Positions 1-13,861 of a stretch of DNA of 14,186 bases are shown piece after piece. Position numbers and translations under genes: made by a program. The DNA lies in the NCBI RefSeq assembly GCF_019649055.1, contig NW_026570265.1:1056001-1070186 (forward strand), read 5' to 3'. This DNA is from Paramacrobiotus metropolitanus. Lineage: Eukaryota; Tardigrada; Eutardigrada; Parachela; Macrobiotidae. The number at the start of each line of letters is the position of its first letter. The first letter of the stretch is position 1. The notes below the pieces were generated by a model, which worked only from the letters and a program-made list of their open reading frames with translations, was not told the origin of the DNA and made no database searches.

Positions 1-1117
1 GGAGTACCTGTTGACCTTTCGGAGCAGGTGTCACCATGTCACATATCGTATCAGTAAAGTTTCTCCACTAACAAGTTATGAAATATTCTGAATAAGGTAC
101 TTAGTTGAAGTAATTTATTATGTGTTCTGAGAATCGAAAAACCATTTCACCAGAACGATTCCATTAGGTTAATACAATGGTAATGCGAATCTGACAGAAA
201 TAACGTATGCACTACGGAGTTCGAAAAACGGCGGGAAATGGCATTAGCGAGCTGTACTCATGCTTCCCATGCTGAGAGAAGGTCCTACAGTTGTAAACTT
301 ACGAGAATACAACTTGTATAAATTATATTTTAATACGTATAAGTCAGAATTCAAAGTTGGATGAACTTTTTGTGGAAGCAATATGGACGGTGGTTGTCTT
401 TTGTTGGCCGAAGGCTCGAAGCCATTGTTTGCAAATTGCAATTCTGTGCATGTGTATATGTATGTGCCACAAGGCCACAACCACCGATAATTCTCTTTCA
501 TAATTTGTGACAGGAACGACATTATTACAAAAACTGGCTAGCAATTGCAGTTTCTAAACCTGCTCCGCAAACAACACCCAGCCCGATCCAGGTGACCGTG
601 AGAGCGTTCAGAACGGTTGCAGTCGTGCAGCGGTCTGCCTGTCCTGACAAGTTAGGGTTGGGCCTTTTGACTTTTCACAAACACTGCCGCTACAGAAACC
701 GCCGTTGCCGACTACTTCAGTCGCTTGCGGACTTACGGTCAACGTACCGGCTGTTACTTCTGAGTTGTGATAAGTAACTTCGCACACAGGACAAGAGTAT
801 TACAATCCAGATTTTTCTTTGCTTGTCTAAACAAGAAATTCATTGTTTTTCCTGGTTTTATTGCATTATCGTTTTCAAATTACCCTCCAAGGCACGGAAT
901 GGTTAACGAGACAGTCTGACGTAAAGCCTGTAATCATGTCTGTCCTCTGCTCCGAGTTGCCTGACCACACACCCGATTGACGTTTGTAATTCATTGTGTG
1001 TTTCTGCACATGGTAACATATGCCTTACAGTTTAACTTGATTACGTTTTAAATTAATTTGTCACAAGAATGGCAGCAACGGTCTTCACCAGCCATTTGAC
1101 ATGAATTTTGCAATTAG
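1..1117 (+). other. Upstream intron or 5' region of the Bicaudal-C gene, no secure exon
   Basis: No recognisable protein is encoded here on either strand. The first secure Bicaudal-C exon begins at 1118 in phase 0 inside a KH domain, so at least one coding exon must lie upstream, here or beyond the window. Two short stretches end in a usable donor and would join in frame. One is 1-27, ending CAG|GTGTCA and reading GVPVDLSEQ. The other is 551-591, between TTGCAG and CAG|GTGACC, reading SKPAPQTTPSPIQ. Neither resembles the preceding KH domain of Bicaudal-C, so both are only candidates. Open frames at 592-777 (+) and 244-522 (-) look non-coding. Confidence 0.4.
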
Positions 1118-4100
1118 GAAGGCAAAGTTCTGGTGCGCATGGAGGTATCGTCTTGCGAACATATCGGGCTGATCGGATCGCAAGGCGAACACGTACGAAA
1201 ACTGAAGCGGGACACCAGCTGCACGGTCCACTTTCCCGCGACGAATTCACCGAACGACGCCACGTCCGCGAATTACTCCCGATTGCAGGCTTCACATTCT
1301 AACGAGGTACTTACAAAAACAGATCAACGTAAAAATTGATGATAAACTATGTGTTACTACTGGTTAGACAGTTCGCATACATAGACTTTTTTGGTACGAT
1401 TTACATACTGTGGTTCTTTTTAGGTGTCTATTCGTGGAAAGTTAGCGAATGCTGTGGAAGCTCTACAGAAGCTGCGGGTATATTAACAAACCGGGAATAG
1501 TTAGCATTGTACATATATTGAAAAATCGCAATAAATTGGTGTGGACCTTGATGTATCACACTGCGAGTGATTGGTTATTGGCTTTTAAAGTTAATGAACA
1601 ATCTGCTGTTTATCTGTCCTTGTGCTTTTTATGTATTCTACGAGTTAAACCACTTGGGTCATTGTTACAGGATGCGATACCTTTCAAATTCACTTATCAT
1701 GTTACGAAACAGTCCCTGCTGGATCATCCAGAACTAGCCAACGGCGATAGTGTGTTCGACCAAATCAGACGAGTATTTCCTATCGACATATCGTTCGAGT
1801 TGGCAGATTTTGGAAGGAATGGCGCATTAATTCATGTACGTGGACCGCAAAATGCTCGCACTCTGCTTGGCGCCAAAAGCATTGTTGACTACTTTGCGCG
1901 ATCCGCTCAGCGAAACGAAGTAAGTTCATCTGAATGGTTTTATTCCTCTGAGTACTTATCAGGTTATCAACGCCGACAATACAATCAATCAGGGTTTGAT
2001 TACCACCACTGAATTTTACAAAAATGGTGTTACAAATGTAGCTACCAGAGTGGTATGGCTTGCAGTTCTACCAGTAATAAAACTCGAACCTTTCGCTATG
2101 TAATTAATTGTTCACATTAAATTGTCGCAGGTGGAAGAATCCGTTACAGCAACCTTATACATCCATCCTCATAGCCAGTCTGCGATGTACAGCCTGTGTG
2201 ATGCGGAGGCGTTGATATCGCAGATTTCCAAGGTTACGCGCGTGTCCATAACATTCCCAAATCCTCGGCAGGAATCCGGGGACAAACAAAAGGTTAAAAT
2301 CCGAGGATCAGTTAAAGGCACCGCCGCAGCCTGGCTAATGCTGATGGTAAAAAATAGAAAGTCTGTTTAATTTCAGTTCTCACTACGATGCTTGAATTTT
2401 TAAGAGTTGCTTTAATAAGAGGTTTAATTAAATTGATTTGCAGAGTATATTGCCGGTTACTGTACGATTATTTGTGGACTGCAGCAACGTCAACGTGCGC
2501 GGCAAGTATTTCCATTTGCTTATGCTGAAGCTTATAAAATCGCACTAGTAACAGATATTTAATTTAATCGTCTTGATTTATTCCTTTTTCCTCTTTTATT
2601 TGAAAACGACATTGTTTAACTAGGGGGTTATAACGGAAAAGCCTGATTTACCTTCCGATTTTAGGGGTTACGGACTTCCTCCAGAATCGTCTCCAGGTGA
2701 ATGTTTTGACTGCAAACGGAGCCCTTAGAGGCGAACGTCAGGTGAGGATATTAATGCCAGTAAACCGATTAGAGGCTCTACAACAGCACATTTCTGTAGT
2801 ACATCGAGCTGAAATCTGTGGAGGACAATTTGACGAATATTTGCGTAGCCTATGGATACATCCTTACCCGCACAATGCAGCTTCCAAGGTTTCACGTGCG
2901 TCGTCTTGCGGACAAATTCCAGGAACTGCAAATCGGTGAAATGTTTTCCGTGCTGGGCCAGATTCCACTATCGATGCCGATGCTTCCATCACCAGGCATC
3001 CCGTTCATGCCGATGATGCCATATCAGGCGCTGCCCATGCCTTTTGTTCCTGGATACGGATGGCCATTTCCGTTATCAGGTATCCTGACGGTCTAACCGA
3101 ATGCGATGTAAAAAAATGTTGTTTTCGTTAAGCGTTTTTTTTCAATCAAAGGTGAGCTTACGCCTTTAACTGATCCCCGGATTTTAACCTTTTGTTTGTC
3201 GCGACGCATGGCCATATGGTTGCAAGGTTAAGGTGGTCCATTTTAATCACAAATTTTCTGGTACCTGCGGAAGTAGTACATATCACACATACGGTCACAT
3301 TTTCATTTAATGGCAGTATAAGTTGAGTATATTATTAAAGCCATTTAAAGTTGATGTTTTGATTACTAAAGAAAGGAATAATGAGAAAGTCGATATTAAT
3401 AAGTCCTCGAGTTAAAATTTCGAAATATTGCACTAAAAAATCTGAAACTGCGTAGTTAATGATTAAATAGATAATACAGTAACGTTACAGTAATGATTAA
3501 ATTCTGAAAGGTCAAGCCTGAACTTGATGTGTTACAGTATTGCAGTGCTTGATAAACATGAACGTTCAGCTTCAGCCTTAACCGTCGAAGTTTGAATAAT
3601 TTGTCTTGTGAATATACTACTCTAGACCGAGTGAGTAAGAGAAAAGTATTTTTTAACAGTCTTTAGTTATCTTACCAGCTTTAAATTGTATTTATAACGA
3701 AGTTACAGGGTGACCTACTTTTTTACTCGGTAGTCACTAAATAAACTAGTTAGTTATTGTGAAACATTACCGTGAAATCTGGTTTTACTTACCTCTTTGT
3801 CGATTGAGGAGCACGCCATCATATCTCATTTTCAGGTCCGGTGCCGGTCCCAGCTGCTCTTCCCGCACCGTATCCGGATTCCAGCGTGGGCTTGCGGACG
3901 GCTGAGCAATCATCGAAAGTCACCACCGGGGAAATTCCTTCTCTGGGCCATGGAGTTAAGAATCCGCTGCGTTCCGGCCATGCAAAAGCGCATAACAGCC
4001 GTCGTCATGATGATGAATCAACTGCATCTTTCGGAATTAACGACCATGGACACGCCAGGGGAAATTCCGGCTCTCTCTTGAACGTTGACCTGAAAATGAG

Positions 4101-5915
4101 ATATGAGGACGTCCTCCTCAATCGTAAGTGCCAGAGTAGTGAAATGTGATGTTAAAACCGTGTAACCACAACGTTGACTAAAATAAAGTTAGATGAAGAC
4201 AGTTGCTTTTATAGAGAATAGCGTAATTTTTAATGGCTGTTTCATGGCATCGTGCCACTTTCAGTGGTTCAGGGCGGCACGTAAGATAAAACGGACCAAT
4301 CACTGCTTGTTAAGAAATTGGGGCACCTACAGCGCCCGTTGGTTGTGGACTTTTGGTTACTTATTATTGGTCAGATCTCGCCATCGAAAGGGCAAGGGTT
4401 GGTAGTAGGCAAACCGAAAACGTGCGGTCGAGCTTTGTTATGGTAGTGGCGTGTAGGTTCGAGCCTTGAGACAAGCCTTAGTAATTATGCTGACAAAGTA
4501 GTGCCATTGGCACAGATATCTATGATAAAATAGTGCTGTAATGCGTTTTTGCTGGCGCACTCAGATATTTGGTGGTTTGTTTGCAAAAACGGGGCTGATG
4601 GTATCTAAAGAATGCGAACCTGAGAAGATAGCAGGGTTGTGAATTTTGTTTTGCTGGGATGCGTTATCACAAATACTTCGATTGGCTGAACGAGCTGGAA
4701 ATTACTGTTTTGATTGTTCGAACAAAGCTACAGCACCATTGGCGTTCAGTTTAGACCACGATCAAGTGACATTAACATGGAGAACAAATATGTGAATTTA
4801 AGAGGCACTGCAAAATGCTAGTAATGGAATGTTTTAGATAAAAATTAACTGGTATAAATAATTACGACAAATGATGACTTTAAAAAATAATTGCTTTCCA
4901 CTACGGTGATCGGTTTTTTATCGTCCCCAGTCAGGAGATAGGATCAGCTGAACTTAAAAATCCGCTTTTATGACTTTTATTAGACTGTCGTCATAGTGTG
5001 TATTTTTTTCGGTGTGATAATTACAAATCCAATTGGACAACGGACACGCACCTGTATTCAAGTTGCATTTGCTTAAGCACTTATTTGGTCAGTAAATTCT
5101 AATGCCGTACAAGCATAGACTTAGAGAGTAAATGTATACACTTTTATACAGACACAGTTTATCGACTTTATGTGGTAATTATTAGTAATTGACTACGTTT
5201 GCGAAGACACGTATTATAAATATAAACCGTAATCCCATTCGTATGGAGGGAACATGTTTCATTTTCTTTTTGCACTCGTAGTCTATGAGGAAGATTCTAG
5301 CCCACCTAGATTCAACGCGGGTCGTAATGGAAGCACAGCAGCATTGTGGAATTCCGGAGATATGTCAAGCATCAGCTCAATTTGGAAAGAACCGGATTCC
5401 AGTTCACGGACAAATCTCCCGGCCAAGACTACCGTTGGAATGTCAAAATCAAACAGTTTCGCTAATGTTTACTTCTGTACGGAAAGGAATTATCTGGAAG
5501 TGGGTGATCGACATCAGCCATTGTCTGAAGGTTACGGAAGAGAGGCGTCCTGTACGTTTACTGCCGGTTGCGGTTTAGTGCCACCGCGCCCGTCCTTTGT
5601 ATCTGTTATAGAGCACTATTGTTTTTTTTCTTTCAGTGGCTCGTAATGGACCAAACAGACGATTTTCGCGGAACCGTGGCCCGCCACATCGAAGCGGTCC
5701 GAGTGATGCGCATACGGATTGGGGTCTTTGGAACCATAATGGTGTGAATGGTGCTCTCAGTTGATAAAACATAAAAGTGTCATGCATATAACGCCACGTA
5801 CATAATTTTTGTTTCCTCAGCGACTCCCCAGAGTCCCCAGTATCGAAGAGCTGAAAAACCGTCGAACCCAGAGCCCATTCATAATTTCCAAATCGGACAC
5901 TGGAAACCGGTTTAG
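1118..5915 (+). CDS. BICC1: Bicaudal-C family KH-domain RNA-binding protein (5' partial, no SAM domain seen)
   Basis: Bicaudal-C proteins bind mRNAs in the cytoplasm and recruit deadenylation or translational repression machinery. Proposed exons are 1118-1306, 1424-1477, 1671-1919, 2131-2346, 2444-2501, 2665-2741, 2800-3079, 3836-4123, 5282-about 5530, 5637-5741 and 5821-5915; all phases join, giving about 619 residues. Residues 1-81 are a KH domain (KVLVRMEVSS, loop IGSQGEHV, CTVHFP, VSIRGKLANAVEALQKLR). Residues 82-164 are a KH-like repeat (DISFELADFGRNGALIHVRG). Residues 165-236 are a KH domain whose GXXG loop is replaced by LCDA. Residues 237-304 are a second KH-like repeat (QYIELKSVEDN). 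Then follow Pro/Met-rich and Ser-rich disordered stretches and an Arg/Gly/Asn patch (NRRFSRNRG). No SAM domain was found before the poly(A) signal, unlike fly or vertebrate Bicaudal-C. Nematode GLD-3, also of this family, lacks SAM. The KH part is secure. The donors after 5282 are ambiguous (5530 or 5551 both fit), and a different last donor would read on to 5997. Confidence 0.85.
2502..2664 (+). other. GC-AG intron in the Bicaudal-C gene
   Basis: The exon ends ...GTGCGCG and the intron opens GCAAGT, closing with CCGATTTTAG. Only this junction (phase 1) keeps the frame that reads VNVRG then VTDFLQNRLQVNV, which continues the KH-like repeat. The nearest GT donor (GTATTT, 2506) runs into a stop. 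GCAAGT matches the known GC-donor consensus. Confidence 0.75.
3080..3835 (+). other. Large intron of the Bicaudal-C gene
   Basis: The intron starts TCAG|GTATCC and ends CTCATTTTCAG. It is AT-rich, with stops in all frames, and no exon-like stretch was seen. Reading through the donor adds only GILTV before a stop at 3094-3096. The flanking exons read continuously across it (PFPLS then GPVPVPAALP), keeping a proline-rich composition. Confidence 0.7.
4124..5281 (+). other. Longest intron of the Bicaudal-C gene, with a possible internal 3' end
   Basis: The intron opens with a strong donor, GTAAGT at 4124, and ends TGCACTCGTAG before 5282. No SAM-like or other domain is readable inside it. Read-through of the donor adds about eight residues (RKCQSSEM) and stops at 4147-4149, with AATAAA at 4182-4187. 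A shorter transcript could therefore end here. The open frame at 4193-4405 has no recognisable content. Confidence 0.55.
4182..4187 (+). terminator. Possible intronic poly(A) signal (AATAAA)
   Basis: A perfect AATAAA lies 32 bases after the read-through stop of the Bicaudal-C exon that ends at 4123. This spacing would suit a short 3' UTR. It may equally be chance in AT-rich intron sequence; a similar AATAAA occurs in the preceding intron near 3738. Confidence 0.3.
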
Positions 5916-6419
5916 ATTGGCCCACGTTGGTGACCTGTTGAAAAGCGTCATGATGGGCATTGTGGATTGTGTATATGTAATCCTGTACATCGGTTGAATT
6001 TATGGTTTGATTTAAAGAATTTTGATAATTTTAAGTTTGCACATCAGATTTGTATAGCACAACACGGAAGACCGAGATTTCTTTACAACTCTATGCGGCT
6101 TTTCAGTTTTTATGGCTCAGATCTTTGGTTGTTAGCCGCCGGCTGTTGTTGCGGCCTTTTCCAGTTTAATTGTTTGTGATGAGAATTTCTTGGGTTAGCA
6201 ACTCTGCACGATTTTTGTCCATTTTTACCGTTGTTTCGAGATATGATTTTTTAGTGTAAAACTACTTCGGTTTTAATTTCTAGTTTCATTGTTACGATGC
6301 GAGTCAATTTATGACAGTCTCCTATGCGGATCTCTGTTGAGTGGAGTTGGAAATAATATCGATTCAAAATATTGCTAAAAAAAGTTGAAATGATGTACTT
6401 GAAATATTGCATCTACAAA

Positions 6420-6425
6420 TTTATT
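6420..6425 (-). terminator. Poly(A) signal for the AMPK alpha gene
   Basis: TTTATT on + reads AATAAA on -. It lies about 290 bases after the AMPK stop at 6716-6718, and I see no earlier canonical signal on this strand. Together with 6428-6433 it forms the near-palindrome TTTATTTGAATAAA. Confidence 0.6.
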
Positions 6426-6427
6426 TG

Positions 6428-6433
6428 AATAAA
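6428..6433 (+). terminator. Poly(A) signal for the Bicaudal-C gene
   Basis: AATAAA, in the context TTGAATAAACATC, is the first canonical signal after the proposed stop. It lies two bases from a TTTATT that serves the opposite strand. Confidence 0.6.
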
Positions 6434-6715
6434 CATCGGGATAACTTTTTGTGCTATGTACACGACCAACATTACAAACAAAGATTAACCAATAATCTGC
6501 AAAAACCAACATGGTAAAGACAATATAATCGCCAAAACAAAATCGTTATCAAATCTTTAGTGACAGCTGGCAGTGCAGTTCACTTTCGCATGTACAGACT
6601 TAATCCATACAATGCTAACGTGATCGCCGAATTTCTCTGCAGCGATCAATTTAGCCATCCTTAGCATTCCATGGTTTTGCTACACAGTAGCTCGGACAGT
6701 TTCCCAAAGAAAAAA

Positions 6716-10745
<4,030 letters not shown>

Positions 10746-10860
10746 AATATACCAGACCAGCGAAAGAGTTTTTGGCGATGCGAACACGACACCCAACGAG
10801 CATTTTATAGCGAAAGCAATACCTTCCACATCATTTAGAAAGTCGTGCGTCTAGTGATGC
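10746..10860 (-). promoter_or_regulatory. AMPK 5' leader with short upstream reading frames
   Basis: Upstream of the chosen ATG the AMPK frame stays open to a TAG at 10853-10851 but holds no earlier ATG. Other frames hold short ORFs: one reading MMWKVLLSL then stop near 10834, and one reading MSLHH then stop just upstream. If the transcript starts further up, these could lower initiation at the main start. The transcription start is not visible. Confidence 0.35.
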
Positions 10861-11682
10861 AGCGACATCGCGCAAAGGCAGGGAGGAAAAAATAGGAGCA
10901 TTACAACTAGTTCAGCACATTTTCTGCTGCAGGCATAAGGAGTGATTACATCTTACGCCAATGAAAAAATATCCCGAAGAATCACTTTATAAAAAGATTA
11001 TGTCTTACCATGATTCTGAGCTCAAGATCACCACCAGCTTCGCTTCCTTCGAGTCTATATTTACACTAAGAGATTTCCTGTCAACTTTTTTCGAAGCCCC
11101 ATAAAACGACTCTGCAGTACTTTAGCGCCACTCTACCAAATCTATGGAAAGATCGCTACACATGTGGTTTCAGGGCCTGCAACCCACACGTACAGGGTTT
11201 TTACTATGCGGCGGAATCGAAACGAAAGCCAGATGATACGCGAACGTAAACAACCATCTCACATGCTTGCGCGGTTCTGATTCGCCCATAAGCAAGCGGC
11301 CCACCCCCACTCAAAGAGAAATTCCTAGGGTCTCGTCAGCTAGGTACACTACATCGCCTCCCATACTCCGAGCCACACTCCACAGCCAGATCCACAGACG
11401 TGACAGTACTAATGAAGGTGAACGTAAGAAAAAAACACTTATAACTGAGTTGTAAGCTGCCATAACGATTCATGCGGATCATACCGTACCACTATGTATT
11501 TCATATTTCACAGCGGCATTTCTAACTCAAATAATTACTGTACGTTGTCGCGATGTGTCGACGATCGGATTAATACAAATAATAATTATATAATTACGTT
11601 CAGCGTTTCCTGTAAACAGATTTAATTATTTTAATGCCTGTTGTCGTCTTGTCGGTGTGTAATAAGACTTAAGAGTGTAAGA

Positions 11683-11922
11683 GTAATAATAATAAGATTA
11701 CCGTAAAAGTGGTAACACTAACAATCGAATTAATAAAATAATTAACGATCAAAACCTATCTACGAGCACGATAGTGGACTTCAATTCACACCAAAAGCGA
11801 TTGTAATAATAATAAGATTACCGTAAAAGTGGTAACACTAACAATCGAATTAATAAAATAATTAACGATCAAAACCTATCTACGAGCACGATAGTGGACT
11901 TCAATTCACACCAAAAGCGATT
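11683..11922. repeat. Perfect 120-bp tandem duplication (two copies)
   Basis: Copy one is 11683-11802 and copy two is 11803-11922; I see no difference between them. Each begins GTAATAATAATAAGATTACC and ends with CCAAAAGCGATT. Flanking bases on both sides differ, which fixes the unit at 120 bp. The unit is AT-rich, with a small inverted pair (TACC..GGTA) and a near-palindrome around ATTAATAAAATAATT. It has no open frame of note. It could be a recent slippage or unequal-exchange event, or an assembly artefact. Confidence 0.97.
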
Positions 11923-11926
11923 TATT
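11921..11926 (-). terminator. Candidate poly(A) signal for NDUFA13
   Basis: TTTATT on + is AATAAA on -, about 370 bases after the NDUFA13 stop, overlapping the right edge of the tandem duplication. TTTATT at 12480-12490 is nearer but lies inside the last intron of the spliced form. Variant signals such as TATAAA near 11970 could be used instead. Confidence 0.3.
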
Positions 11927-12296
11927 AAAGCATCTACGAGAACTGGGCACTTGCTGTCTCAAATAACCCATTTATAAGATGGCGACTATTTCATCCATTG
12001 CAAACACCCAATGCAACTGCCAGAGAATCCACATTGGTATGGGTTTTAAGTATTACTGGCAGCGCATGCAATTCGATCAAACAACTGGACCATGCTTTGC
12101 AGAGAATATAGAAACATGATGATAACAGAATCATTAGAAGTACACGTATACAACTATCAAGTTCTTCTGCGCACCTTTCTGCAATAGCCCAACGTTCTAT
12201 TGTAGTAAAATTGTACTATATGTACAAATTATAAAGCAGGTGCAAGTAGACTTCAATAAACGAACTGGGAAAGAGTCTGTCTTGAACAAGGCCGGC

Positions 12297-13846
12297 TCAA
12301 TAGTTCCACCACCAGTGGCGCCATTTTTCGAAATCCAGATAATTTGTATGATTCCAGTACTCTATCGTCATCAGATCTGAAGAAAAGAAAAATAATTTTA
12401 GGTGCCGATCTTAACGGACACTAACAAGCAAGATACAGCAACTACAAATACGAAATCAGTAGTCAAATCCTTTATTATAATGCTTTATTGCAGTTCTGTC
12501 GTACCAAATATTCTAGACATGTAACCTGTTTCAGAAATTATATTTATCTGTCAGTCCACTATCGTACTTACCGATCCAGTGTCCGGGCGGAAGGGTGAAG
12601 TAGACAGGTTCGTGGTACCATTTTCCGATCTCCCATTCGGGCACATCCTTCATAATACGATATTCTTCTTCCACCTGCCGGCGAACTCCCTTCAAATACC
12701 TACGAAAAATACAATTAAATACTATTAAAAAAATATCAGGAACACGATGATTCAGTGAATTAGATAATATACGGAATCCGAAGCAAAGCGGGATATTTAT
12801 ACCGTAAGTTCCATATCTTTCTGGGAGAAATGGTGCACAATCACTAAACTTGACAACAAGGCCCAAAACAGTTTTGGTACAACGATTAGATTATGTACGA
12901 TCCTTTCGCAAAATACACTATATCTCTATTCTACAAAAAATTTCGATTATACCGTTTGTGCGAACAGCTATTAAACGCAACAGGATGTGATGCTGACGGT
13001 AAGGTACTTAATAATTTAACACAAACATTCGTTCACGGTCAGCAGGAGAAAGGCTGATGAATAAAACAAATAGGGTTCGAGAACTAACTACAATTTACTG
13101 CACATGCATGTGATTCATAAAGGGTACAAACAAACCGTCGCAACATCATCAGAATACCCAGACTAATTATTTTATCTTCAGTTAACAGCATTTCTCTAAT
13201 TCTCAAACAAATGTCACTCACAGGCGATCGATTTCCGCGGCTAATAATGGTTCCAGTGCAAGCTTTCGGTCATTCATTTCCAGTTTGTCCAATCTAAACA
13301 ATGAAATACATGAACACTTTTTTTATAGACAGGCAACACTAACAGCCACCGAAGTAAGGAACAAAAATGCAAGCGCGGAGTCGTGGACACACTATTCGCC
13401 CATCTAGACGTCAAGATCCTTTACCATCATCTAACATTTTCTTACCCTTACGAAAACGTAACAGTCACTATACTGCAGTAGTTGTCGGGCAAAGTGCTAG
13501 GACTAGGAAATTTGCAAATTACCATAAAATGGCCAATGAAAACCTAAGAAGTCCTGTGTAGTGTGTAGTCTAATCATAAGGATAACAAATAAATCCGCTA
13601 GTGAAAAACTCACCTCCAATTGTTCATAAGATACTGGTATCGACACCACCCAAAGAATGTTACAGCTATGTACGCCAAAAACAGAAACACGGGATTTAAA
13701 GATCGCTTTTGCGGGATGCGCACCCAGTCAAATGGTGCATAACCTCCAGCTGGTGGTAGATCCTGTCTGTACGGGATCACTTTCGTGGCGCTGGCTGTGC
13801 CAGCAGTGGCTGCGCTGCTGGCCGCCCGTGGCTGAATTCGCCACAT
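12297..13846 (-). CDS. NDUFA13: NDUFA13 / GRIM-19, mitochondrial complex I subunit (complete, 4 exons)
   Basis: NDUFA13 is a single-pass accessory subunit of NADH:ubiquinone oxidoreductase in the inner mitochondrial membrane, needed for complex I assembly. Exons, high to low, are 13846-13614, 13293-13222, 12699-12572 and 12376-12297, with GT-AG borders and matching phases, giving 170 residues against about 144 in mammals. The N-terminus (about 1-24) is rich in Ala/Ser/Thr/Arg, longer than the mammalian one. Then comes the family signature QDLPPAGGYAPFDWVR (about 29-43), a membrane segment at about 52-68 (VFLFLAYIAVTFFGW), a charged helix (DRKLALEPLLAAEIDR) and the conserved IMKDVPEWEIGKWYHEPVY (about 116-134). 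The last exon is Trp/Tyr-rich. I chose it because the preceding donor is a strong GTAAGT. Read-through would instead end KYDSGLTDKYNF at 12531. The start is the first ATG after the acceptor at 13862. Confidence 0.93.
12700..13221 (-). other. Intron 2 of NDUFA13
   Basis: The intron runs from donor CCT|GTGAGT at 13221 to acceptor TTTTTCGTAG before 12699. No exon or convincing RNA gene was seen. TGATGA and CTGA motifs occur but do not form a box C/D snoRNA. Confidence 0.75.
13294..13613 (-). other. Intron 1 of NDUFA13
   Basis: The intron runs from donor GGAG|GTGAGT at 13613 to acceptor CATTGTTTAG before 13293. An open frame at 13367-13561 lies on the opposite strand. It is arginine- and serine-rich and I recognise nothing in it. 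Confidence 0.8.
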
Positions 13847-13861
13847 ATTCACTGCTAACAC

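Larger units (their letters stand above)
5916..6455 (+). other. Probable 3' UTR of the Bicaudal-C gene
   Basis: After the proposed stop at 5913-5915 there are stops in all frames and no recognisable domain, in particular no SAM. The first AATAAA on this strand downstream is at 6428-6433. The end near 6455 is inferred from the usual 10-30 base spacing to the cleavage site. The first 80 bases would be coding if the alternative frame ending at 5997 is used. Confidence 0.5.
10861..12296. other. Intergenic region between AMPK and NDUFA13
   Basis: No recognisable gene lies here on either strand. The AMPK promoter must be at the left and the NDUFA13 3' UTR at the right. The + frame at 11267-11455 is arginine- and serine-rich but has no homology I recognise. 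A perfect 120-bp tandem duplication occupies 11683-11922. Confidence 0.6.

Noticed and set aside
244-522. 92-codon open frame on -
   Set aside because: The composition is not protein-like, it overlaps AT-rich intronic DNA, and it resembles nothing known.
592-777. Open frame in the 5' region of Bicaudal-C
   Set aside because: It has no KH-like content, no domain I recognise, and no phase-compatible link to the exon at 1118.
4193-4405. 70-codon + frame inside the long Bicaudal-C intron
   Set aside because: It is Trp/Arg/Cys-rich with no recognisable domain and no well-supported splice sites.
4440-4500. GGTTCGAGCC resembling a tRNA T-loop
   Set aside because: The T-stem does not close, and no acceptor, D or anticodon arms are present.
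5821-5997. Alternative last Bicaudal-C frame reading RVPSIEELKNRR
   Set aside because: It needs a weak donor (GGT|GTGAAT at 5744). The phase-1 donors nearby lead to the frame ending at 5915. It remains possible.
11267-11455. 62-codon + frame in the AMPK-NDUFA13 intergenic region
   Set aside because: It has no recognisable domain or convincing splice context, and may overlap promoter DNA.
13035-13160. Possible intronic box C/D snoRNA in NDUFA13 (TGATGA and CTGA on -)
   Set aside because: The spacing is over 110 bases and the flanks do not pair into a terminal stem.
13367-13561. 64-codon + frame inside NDUFA13 intron 1
   Set aside because: It lies antisense within an intron and is Arg/Ser-rich without a recognisable family; chance is the simplest reading.
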